Origin: Chloroflexota bacterium
GTDB lineage: Bacteria; Chloroflexota; Anaerolineae; Anaerolineales; Villigracilaceae
Reading direction: 5' to 3'
Length of the DNA stretch: 6,185 nt
Assembly (NCBI GenBank): GCA_016875755.1
Contig: VGOX01000147.1
Location: 1-6,185 of the forward strand
A model generated the notes under the pieces. That model saw only the letters and a list, made by a program, of their open reading frames with translations, had not been told where the DNA came from and did not search any database. Position 1 is the stretch's first letter. Every line of letters starts with the position of its first letter. The translations under genes and the position numbers were made by a program. Shown piece after piece: positions 1-5,769 of this stretch.

Positions 1-80
1 TCAACATTAAAAAGAGCCTCTCTTGTTTCTCGATACTTCTTGAGATGGGCATGTGCCATGTCTATCTGCCCCAGGTTTTC
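1..80 (-). pseudogene. In-frame continuation of the TPR gene beyond its amber stop (partial, runs off window)
   Basis: Reading the minus strand on from the TAG at 83-81, the same frame stays open for 26 codons to the window edge and begins ENLGQIDMAHAHLKKYRE. This is the second part of a TPR unit: LAAA-stop-ENLG lines up with LSFLYARLG at residues 147-155 of the upstream protein, with the stop at the tyrosine position and the conserved Ala nine residues later. The segment closely resembles the last TPR before the coiled coil and output domain (GGDEF, histidine kinase, cyclase or similar) in multidomain TPR signalling proteins; that is family knowledge, and no output domain is visible here. 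An ATG at 59-57 could restart translation, but I see no strong ribosome binding site. It is probably the detached 3' part of one ancestral gene, or the result of a sequencing error. Confidence 0.6.
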
Positions 81-1019
81 CTACGCAGCCGCCAAATGAT
101 CGTGTAATTCGTAAATGATTTGTTCAACATGATTGGCAATGGCTTTCTCCAATGACTGGGTAAAATATGAAATTGCCCCCTCGTAGTTTTTCTTTTTTTC
201 TTCAATTTCGCCCAGGGTAAACAAACTATTGATTTCGCCATAACGATGATTGGTTTCTACATCCAACATCAAAGCTTCGGTAACGGTTTTCTCTGCATCT
301 TCTAATCGGTCAAGATGCAAAAGAACCGTGCCTAGATTATTCAGAGCAGTTGCCAAGTCCGATTTATTATTTATCTTTCTAAGGAACTCGGTTTGTTTGA
401 AATAGATATCCAGCGCTTCGGCATGTTTGTTTTGGTGAAAATACGCCATCGCCAAACTATTGGGAATGGAAAAAGCATAAATTGCATCCATGTCCTTGAT
501 TACTTCAAATTCGCTAAATGCTTTCAACCCATAGATTTCTGCCTGTTCATAATCCCCAAGACGGGCATACAAGAAGCTCAACCTTGACATCGTATCCGCA
601 ATACCCTGCCGATCTTCATTGGTTTGAAAAAGCTCAAGAGCAGTCAACGCCTCCTCTAAAGCACCGGGGTAATCTCCCAAACGTCGCAAGGCAGTCGATG
701 CATACAAAGAAGCTTTGGCCAGCCCTTTTTCATCTCCAAGACGGGTATAGATCAACTGGGCCTGAGAGGCAAATACATAACTCTCCTGCACATTCCCAAA
801 ACTGGCATAAAGCCAAGCCTTTTGAGAAAGTGCATGCGCAATAAAACCATCAATAGTATGCTTCAACGCAAGTTGATGCATCTCTTCGGCAGTTTCAAAT
901 GCCTTGATATGATCGATATCTGCATATAACTGAACCAAATCATCCAGGCACTGCAACCGCTGCAACGGTTCGGTCTGTTCTTTTAGACTGGAAAGAAGAA
1001 ACTCTAATTTATTGGACAT
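81..1019 (-). CDS. TPR-repeat protein, apparently truncated by a premature amber codon
   Basis: 312 residues made almost entirely of TPR helical hairpins. Equivalent positions recur near residues 32, 71, 111, 151, 193, 233, 273 and 313, a period of about 40 (the MalT/TPR_12-type spacing). Clear units include LSFLYARLGDYEQA (147-160) and LAMAYFHQNKHAEA (189-202). There is no signal peptide or membrane segment, so it is likely a cytoplasmic scaffold for protein-protein contacts; the partner is unknown. The reading frame ends at TAG (83-81) exactly at the eighth repeat's core Tyr position, so the product is probably a broken N-terminal part of a longer signalling protein. I chose the ATG at 1019 (MSNKLEF), preceded by a weak GAG about eight bases upstream; an in-frame TTG at 1031 is possible. 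The gene has its own promoter and lies downstream of the smc terminator. Its base composition is more AT-rich than smc. Confidence 0.75.
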   Translation of the reverse strand: MSNKLEFLLSSLKEQTEPLQRLQCLDDLVQLYADIDHIKAFETAEEMHQLALKHTIDGFIAHALSQKAWLYASFGNVQESYVFASQAQLIYTRLGDEKGLAKASLYASTALRRLGDYPGALEEALTALELFQTNEDRQGIADTMSRLSFLYARLGDYEQAEIYGLKAFSEFEVIKDMDAIYAFSIPNSLAMAYFHQNKHAEALDIYFKQTEFLRKINNKSDLATALNNLGTVLLHLDRLEDAEKTVTEALMLDVETNHRYGEINSLFTLGEIEEKKKNYEGAISYFTQSLEKAIANHVEQIIYELHDHLAAA

Positions 1020-1093
1020 ATGAATTCTCAAAATGCAGATGGAATAACAAAATAATTGGAATTTGAATCAGATCTCGAAAACTTTCATCGTGA

Positions 1094-1125
1094 ATTATAT
1101 ACCAGCACAAGAACATATCATTATA
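1094..1125 (-). promoter_or_regulatory. Probable promoter region of the TPR gene with two TATAAT boxes
   Basis: Read on the minus strand, perfect TATAAT hexamers occur at 1125-1120 and 1099-1094, between the smc terminator and the TPR start at 1019. The proximal one is preceded by CTGGTA, so TGG-TATATA overlapping it could act as an extended -10. No convincing TTGACA-like -35 sits 16-18 bases upstream of either. A transcript from the proximal box would start near 1087 and carry a leader of about 70 bases. The position is right for a promoter, but the match is based on the -10 only. Confidence 0.4.
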
Positions 1126-1140
1126 TTTCCCGCTTATACA

Positions 1141-1176
1141 AGAAAAAGCCCCATCCCAGTTTCTGGGACAAGGCTT
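1141..1176 (-). terminator. Rho-independent terminator of the rnc-smc transcript
   Basis: On the minus strand AAGCC-TTG-TCCCAG pairs with CTGGGA-TGG-GGCTT around a three-base AAA loop. The middle TTG/TGG positions form three G-U wobbles in RNA, giving an unbroken 14-bp stem (1176-1163 with 1159-1146). It is followed by a U run (TTTTT, overlapping the stem foot, then CTTG). The plus-strand reading has no T run, so it works leftward only. It lies about 65 bases beyond the smc stop and isolates the TPR gene from the operon. Confidence 0.85.
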
Positions 1177-1242
1177 CCACATTCGATCATCCACTTACAA
1201 ATCGGGGATTCTTTAACGCATGCGCATCGCTTTCCGTCTCTT

Positions 1243-4200
1243 TTATCCGCGCTTCAATATATCATCCGTTACTTGATCAAGACGCAGGCTGATCACCTGA
1301 CTCGCCGAATCGCGTCCCATTGTCACACCGTAAATGACATCCGCCGCTTGCACAGTGTTACGGTTATGCGTAATGACTATAAACTGCGTGTCCTTGCTCA
1401 GATCCACCAGCAGGTCGCGGAAGCGCCCCACGTTGGCTTCGTCGAGCATCGCGTCCACTTCATCCATTACACAGACAGGCGTAGGCGACACCTTGAGCAG
1501 CGCAAAGACCAGCGCGATCGCAGTCAAACTACGCTCACCACCAGAAAGCAGCGCCAGCCCCTGCTCACGTCTGCCAGGCAGACGGGCTTCGATCTCGATA
1601 CCTGTATCCACCAGATTTTCGGGGTCCGTCAACGCCAACCGCGCCGAGCCGCCGCCGAACAAACGCACGAACGTCTCGCGGAACTGCCTGTCTACAGCAT
1701 CGAAAGTTTTGACAAATTCCTGCTTGGTCACTTCATCGAGTTCAGCTACAACCTGCTTCAGATCCGCCTGAGCTTTGTGCAGGTCTTCGATCTGTGTTTT
1801 CATGAACTCGTAGCGTTCTTTTTCCTGATCAAACTCCGCTTTCGCATCAGGGTTGATTGCACCCATGCGGCGCAGCTGCGCGCGATGATTGGTCAATTGC
1901 TCCTCAAGTTCAGGTGCAAGTTCGGTCACAACAGGAAGCTGCTCCACCATGCCATCCAGCGGCAAAGGAACGGGACCCGAAACATCCGCAGCATACTCGA
2001 ACATCACCAAGCCAAAATCATCGGTGATCTTCTCGCGCAGGTTATCCAACGCTTCCTGCTTGCGGGTGAATTCCAATTGCACCTGTCCCTGAAAACGCTC
2101 GGCATTTGCAAACCCGCGCTGGGCATTGGTTTCAGACTCCTGTAAACGCGCTTCTTCCTGTTCTGCGGCAGCGAGTTCTTTTTCCGCAGGCTCGATCTGT
2201 ATTCGCATTTCATCAATTTGCATATTCAGTGAAGTCTCACGTTCACGCAAATTGCCTTTTTCATTATCCAGCCCATGCAGCGATTGCTCCGCCTCCTGCA
2301 AGCGCGCCGCCAGTTCAGCACGGCGTACATCGAGGCGCGTAATTTCTTCGCCGCGTTCAGCCAGTTTCGACTGCGCCGCGTTCAGGCTTCCTTCGGTCAC
2401 TGCGGCGCGAGTGCCCCAATACGATGCCTGCTCCTGCAACTCATCCGCAGAGATCGCGGCAAGGCTGGCAGTCACTTCCTTCAATTTTGCCTGCGCCTGT
2501 GCAGAATTATTTTCCACACTCACTTGCGCTTCGGTCAATTTCTGTTGGAGGGAAAGCGAATCTTGCACTTCAGCTTTCAACTGCCCAAGTTGATTTTTCT
2601 GCCACTCAAGCTGACGAGTCACCGCTTCAGACTCCAACCCAGCCTGTTGCTCGGTTTCCTGAGCTTCCCCTAACCTGACGCGGGTTTCGCGTGCGTCGGT
2701 CTCAGCTTGCGCCAGGTCACGTTGCGCCGCCGCCAATTCATTAGACAGGCGCTCGACAGACGCATTGGAATCGGCAAGACGGACGATGAGTCCGCTGAGG
2801 GTGGATTCAAATTCCCGTTTCTGGCGACCCCGCCCCAACGTCGAGGAAGAGGCGGTTTTACCAGCGATGACCAAGCCGTCACCGCGGAAGACTTCTCCAC
2901 GCAAGGTCACTGCACGGGCGTGAGTCGGCAAATCCGCTTGAATGCGGCGGGCCGCAGCACGATCACGGACAATGAGGGTCTGCCCGAGTGTGAGGCGCAC
3001 AGCACTGCGAAGTTCTTCCGGCGCGCGGACGAGTTCAGAGGCGATGCCAAGAATATTTTCGGAGATATCCGAAGTTTGCAGAATGTTCGAGGTTTCAGTC
3101 AACGGAAGCAAGGCAGCCCTGCCCGCTTCACCAGACTCAAGCAATTGCAGCGCGGATTCGAGTTCGTTCGGGTCGATCAAGACTGCATCAAGCGTGTCGC
3201 CAAGCGCGGCGGCGATGGCAGTTTCAAGTTCGGCAGGGACATCAAGCGCTGCAGAAAGCGCCCCATGCACGCCGTTGAGTTTGTGCGAAGCGTGGCGGGC
3301 GGGGTCGAGCAAAAAGCGCGCGCCTTCTGCATAACCTGCCAGTGACTGTTCGGATTGTTCGAGCACTTCGAGTTGTGCTTTGAGGCGTGAGTGATCGGAT
3401 TCTTGTTTGGTGCGTTCTTCGAGGGCGTCGCGACGTTCGCGCTCAATGCGTTCCATCTCGCTCTTTCTTGAGAGTGCCTTGTCCTCTGCCGATTGCATAT
3501 TGAGGCTGGTATTTTCCCGCGCAGCCCGAGCAGCTTCATATTGATTTTTGGCACGCTCTGCCTGCTTTTCGGCGCTGGCGATGGAGGCTTCGGTTTGGGC
3601 GATCTTCTGATTCTGAGCTTCGATGCGGGATTTCAATTCATCGAGACGGGCGTTGTTCTCAGCGCGTTGTTGTGTGAGCGCTTCGATCTGCCCACGGATG
3701 GCTTGAATCTGTTCTTCAAAACTGGTGCGCTCTGACTGACGCGATTGGAAAGCATTCTGTGCGTTTGCAAGTTGCGTTTTGGCTTCGTCATACTCTGACT
3801 GCACACGCGCCACATCCGCTTCAGTTTCCTGATAACGTTCGCGCGCAAGATGCAGTTCGTTCATCGCATGTTCCTGATCAGACAGGATGGATGCTTGCGA
3901 GGCAGTGAGTGCGCGGCGGCGTTCTTCGAGAACGGCGAGTTCACGGCTGAGAGTTTCACGTTGGGTATGCAATTCGGCGGCTTTACGATGCCATTCGTTG
4001 AGGTGTGCACGTAAACCTGAAAGCCGCTCGCGGAAGGAGGTGTACTCGGCCTGCGCCTTTTCGTGGATGGCACGCGCATCGTTCACCCGTGCTTCCTGCC
4101 CGCGTACAGATTCGCGTACGTCGGTCAGGTCGCGCTGGGCACGGTGCCAGTGAAAGCCATACCACTCGCGCAGAATCAGTTTCAGGTCCGCTTGGGCGCG

Positions 4201-4854
4201 GGCAAATTCGATGGCGCGTTTTGCCTGCCGCTCCAAACTGCGCAGGCGCGGCTCAAGCTCAGACATGATGTCCAGCACACGCTCAAGATTGCGTTCAGTG
4301 TTATCGAGGCGTTTGAGGGCATCGTCACGCCGGGCGCGATACAAGCCCACACCCGCCGCTTCTTCAAAGAGACGACGGCGGTCATCTGCTTTGAGGGCGA
4401 GGGAGGCATCCACAAGCCCCTGACCGAGAATGGTGTAGGTGCGTTCACTCAAGCCTGCCTGGGCGAGCAGTTCGTTCATCTCACGCAAGCGGACGTGTTG
4501 ATTATTGATAATGTATTCATTGCGCCCGTCACGATGGGCGACGCGGCTCATGGCAACTTCGGAGAAATCAAGCGGCAGCCATTGTTCGGTGTTGTCGAAA
4601 GTGATGGTGGCTTGCGCCAGCCCAGCACGTGAACGGTGTTCAGAACCTGCGAAGATCATATCTTCGGTCTTTTTGCCGCGCAAAAGCGTATAGGATTGTT
4701 CGCCCAGTACCCAACGCAGCGAGTCAGCAATGTTGGATTTGCCCGAACCATTCGGTCCGACAATGGCAGTGACGCCCGCGGCAAATTCAAAGACGGTGCG
4801 CGAGGCGAAGGTTTTATATCCTTGCAGTTCGAGTGATTTTAGGCGAAGAGGCAT
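1243..4854 (-). CDS. smc: Chromosome segregation/condensation ATPase SMC
   Basis: Full-length SMC of 1203 residues (B. subtilis SMC is 1186). It dimerises through its hinge, joins ScpA/ScpB-type partners and compacts and separates newly replicated chromosomes using ATP. The N-terminal head has Walker A GPNGSGKS (33-40), LRGKKTEDMIF (58-68) and a Q-loop Gln at 145. RRRLFEEAAGVG (159-170) leads into the first coiled-coil arm (about 170-500). The hinge spans about 500-670, including GVHGALSAALDVP (528-540) and RGEVFRGDGLVIAG (652-665). The second arm runs to about 1040. The C-terminal head has the LSGGE signature (1103-1107), Walker B with D1131-E1132, a D-loop LDEAN (1137-1141) and the switch His 1163, so all ATPase motifs are intact. 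The ATG at 4854 begins the conserved MPLRLKSLELQG. It has no recognisable Shine-Dalgarno sequence. It lies 40 bases downstream of rnc, so it is very probably co-transcribed with it. Confidence 0.97.
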   Translation of the reverse strand: MPLRLKSLELQGYKTFASRTVFEFAAGVTAIVGPNGSGKSNIADSLRWVLGEQSYTLLRGKKTEDMIFAGSEHRSRAGLAQATITFDNTEQWLPLDFSEVAMSRVAHRDGRNEYIINNQHVRLREMNELLAQAGLSERTYTILGQGLVDASLALKADDRRRLFEEAAGVGLYRARRDDALKRLDNTERNLERVLDIMSELEPRLRSLERQAKRAIEFARAQADLKLILREWYGFHWHRAQRDLTDVRESVRGQEARVNDARAIHEKAQAEYTSFRERLSGLRAHLNEWHRKAAELHTQRETLSRELAVLEERRRALTASQASILSDQEHAMNELHLARERYQETEADVARVQSEYDEAKTQLANAQNAFQSRQSERTSFEEQIQAIRGQIEALTQQRAENNARLDELKSRIEAQNQKIAQTEASIASAEKQAERAKNQYEAARAARENTSLNMQSAEDKALSRKSEMERIERERRDALEERTKQESDHSRLKAQLEVLEQSEQSLAGYAEGARFLLDPARHASHKLNGVHGALSAALDVPAELETAIAAALGDTLDAVLIDPNELESALQLLESGEAGRAALLPLTETSNILQTSDISENILGIASELVRAPEELRSAVRLTLGQTLIVRDRAAARRIQADLPTHARAVTLRGEVFRGDGLVIAGKTASSSTLGRGRQKREFESTLSGLIVRLADSNASVERLSNELAAAQRDLAQAETDARETRVRLGEAQETEQQAGLESEAVTRQLEWQKNQLGQLKAEVQDSLSLQQKLTEAQVSVENNSAQAQAKLKEVTASLAAISADELQEQASYWGTRAAVTEGSLNAAQSKLAERGEEITRLDVRRAELAARLQEAEQSLHGLDNEKGNLRERETSLNMQIDEMRIQIEPAEKELAAAEQEEARLQESETNAQRGFANAERFQGQVQLEFTRKQEALDNLREKITDDFGLVMFEYAADVSGPVPLPLDGMVEQLPVVTELAPELEEQLTNHRAQLRRMGAINPDAKAEFDQEKERYEFMKTQIEDLHKAQADLKQVVAELDEVTKQEFVKTFDAVDRQFRETFVRLFGGGSARLALTDPENLVDTGIEIEARLPGRREQGLALLSGGERSLTAIALVFALLKVSPTPVCVMDEVDAMLDEANVGRFRDLLVDLSKDTQFIVITHNRNTVQAADVIYGVTMGRDSASQVISLRLDQVTDDILKRG

Positions 4855-4894
4855 TTGAATTTACAATTTCTAATTGACGATTTTGATTTTATGT
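4855..4894 (-). promoter_or_regulatory. AT-rich rnc-smc spacer with degenerate 7-bp periodicity
   Basis: The 40 bases between the rnc stop and the smc ATG read on the minus strand as ACATAAA, ATCAAAA, TCGTCAA, TTAGAAA, TTGTAAA, TTCAAA(T). Each seven-base unit ends in an A-rich triplet, and the last runs into the ATG. No Shine-Dalgarno-like purine stretch is present, so smc may be translated from an unstructured A/U-rich leader or by coupling to rnc. A weak promoter-like pair (TTGCAA at 4912-4907, TAAAAT at 4891-4886, spacing 15) exists, but I do not trust it. Confidence 0.4.
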
Positions 4895-5608
4895 TTAATT
4901 TATAAATTGCAAGTTCTTCAGGGCATCTTTGGCGGCTTCACGTTGGGCGGCGCTTTTACTGGAGCCTGTGCCTCGTCCCATAACCTCATCTTTGAGAAGT
5001 ACTTCCACTTCGAAGCTGCGGGCATGGTCAGGTCCGCTGGTATTGACAACGCGGTAGTGAGGCGTGCCCATATGCAGGGCTTGTGACCGTTCCTGAAACA
5101 AACTTTTAGGGTCGTGCAGTTCATCGAGAGCGTTGTCGGCGGCTTTATCCAGCAACGGCTTCATGAATTTTCTGACTTTATCCAGACCTGCGTCGAGATA
5201 GATCGCGCCGATCAGCGCCTCGAACAACGACCCAAGCAGGCTCACGCGACGGTGCCCGCCCGAGGTTTTTTCGCCCCGTCCGAGACGCAGGGCATTTCCG
5301 AGGTTGAGTTGAAGCGAGAATTCGGCAAGGCGCTCGTTGCGAACAAGAAAGGAGCGCAGCTTTGTCAAACTCCCTTCGGGCATTTCGGGGAAGTGCTGAT
5401 ATACCCATTCCCCCACAATGAAATCCAATACGGCGTCGCCGAGGAACTCAAGACGTTCGTTATCCTCGGTTGCTTCTGGATGTTCGTTGGTGTAGGAGCT
5501 ATGCGTCAGGGCGCGCGTCAGCAGGTGCAAACTGGAAAAGGACAAACCCAGCCTCTCGTTCAGGCTGGCAGCGGATTCGATCTCCCGCGGCATTAAATTC
5601 GATGTCAA
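4895..5608 (-). CDS. rnc: Ribonuclease III
   Basis: Endonuclease that cuts double-stranded RNA, for example in rRNA precursors and structured mRNAs, as a Mg-dependent homodimer. From the TTG at 5608 the product is 237 residues (E. coli RNase III is 226). The nuclease domain (about 16-157) has ALTHSSY and the signature NERLEFLGDA (50-59), giving E51, E54 and D58 for E. coli E38, E41 and D45. The second acidic cluster reads LGSLFEALIG: E130 matches E117, but Ser127 stands where E. coli has D114. A double-stranded RNA-binding domain follows (about 166-233), starting DPKSLFQE and ending in SKSAAQREAAKDAL. Start choice: TTG 5608 has GGGAGG five bases upstream and gives the family length. ATG 5638 (AAGGG seven bases upstream) is the main alternative and lies inside a leader hairpin; ATG 5671 and ATG 5593 lack good sites. 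It is first in the rnc-smc operon. Confidence 0.93.
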   Translation of the reverse strand: MTSNLMPREIESAASLNERLGLSFSSLHLLTRALTHSSYTNEHPEATEDNERLEFLGDAVLDFIVGEWVYQHFPEMPEGSLTKLRSFLVRNERLAEFSLQLNLGNALRLGRGEKTSGGHRRVSLLGSLFEALIGAIYLDAGLDKVRKFMKPLLDKAADNALDELHDPKSLFQERSQALHMGTPHYRVVNTSGPDHARSFEVEVLLKDEVMGRGTGSSKSAAQREAAKDALKNLQFIN

Positions 5609-5665
5609 GGGAACCTCCCGGAACTCCGGGAGCGACATTCTCTTACCCTTGGTCAGGGAATGTCG
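5609..5665 (-). promoter_or_regulatory. Structured rnc leader: two abutting hairpins, second covers the ribosome binding site
   Basis: On the minus strand, hairpin 1 pairs CGACATTC (5665-5658) with GAATGTCG (5640-5633), a perfect 8-bp stem; its 17-base interior can form a small CCT/AGG stem. Hairpin 2 starts at the next base: CTCCCGG (5632-5626), loop AGTT, CCGGGAG (5621-5615), 7 bp. The 3' arm of hairpin 2 contains most of the GGGAGG (5619-5614) that would serve the TTG start at 5608. GGGA can alternatively pair with TCCC (5612-5609). The layout suggests control of RNase III synthesis by folding or self-cleavage of the leader, as is known for E. coli rnc. That function is inference; the inverted repeats are seen directly. 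Confidence 0.5.
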
Positions 5666-5699
5666 GTCCATGAGTTCCACTATTTTTTGAGCGGGCTGA

Positions 5700-5705
5700 A
5701 TTGTA
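5700..5705 (-). promoter_or_regulatory. rnc: Possible -10 box for the rnc-smc operon
   Basis: TACAAT (five of six to TATAAT) on the minus strand, about 35 bases upstream of the hairpin leader; transcription would begin near 5693. The expected -35 region (TCGCTT at 5728-5723) is poor, so this is a position-based guess. If correct, it rules out translation from the far-upstream in-frame TTG at 5752. Confidence 0.35.
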
Positions 5706-5715
5706 ACCCGAAATT

Positions 5716-5738
5716 TTTTAAGAAGCGATATTTTAAGA
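5716..5738. repeat. Direct repeat TTTTAAGA, 15 bp apart, in the divergent promoter region
   Basis: TTTTAAGA occurs at 5716-5723 and again at 5731-5738. The pair lies between the candidate -10 boxes of the two divergent units, overlaps the presumed -35 of rnc and abuts the -10 of the aldo/keto reductase. It could be an operator, but a chance match in AT-rich DNA is also likely. Confidence 0.3.
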
Positions 5739-5764
5739 TAGAATCGGGCCAATCTCTGAAGGAG
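5739..5764 (+). promoter_or_regulatory. Possible -10 box and ribosome binding site of the aldo/keto reductase gene
   Basis: TAGAAT at 5739-5744 is a five-of-six -10 match, placing transcription start near 5751. GAAGGAG at 5758-5764 is a strong Shine-Dalgarno sequence five bases before the ATG at 5770, and it fixes that start. No good -35 is visible. The ribosome site is well supported; the promoter is tentative. Confidence 0.5.
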
Positions 5765-5769
5765 TTCGC

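Noticed and set aside
1009..1194. 61-residue minus-strand frame between smc and the TPR gene
   Set aside because: It translates straight through the terminator hairpin and the TATAAT boxes, resembles no known protein and has no convincing ribosome site.
1220..1227. ATGCGCAT palindrome just after the smc stop
   Set aside because: Only 8 bp with no spacing or partner; expected by chance and not needed for termination given the strong hairpin at 1141-1176.
1063..2145. 360-residue open frame on the plus strand
   Set aside because: It lies mostly antisense to smc, has no recognisable domain, is rich in His/Arg/Gln as expected of a shadow frame, and crosses the smc terminator and TPR promoter region.
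4886..4912. Promoter-like TTGCAA/TAAAAT pair before smc
   Set aside because: The 15-base spacing is too short, and any AT-rich spacer would give such matches; smc is more simply transcribed from the rnc promoter.
5114..5596. 160-residue plus-strand frame
   Set aside because: It is fully antisense to the conserved rnc coding sequence and has no family features.
5609..5752. N-terminal extension of RNase III up to the TTG at 5752
   Set aside because: The extra 48 residues are not typical of the family, no Shine-Dalgarno precedes the TTG, and the stretch contains the likely promoter and leader hairpins.
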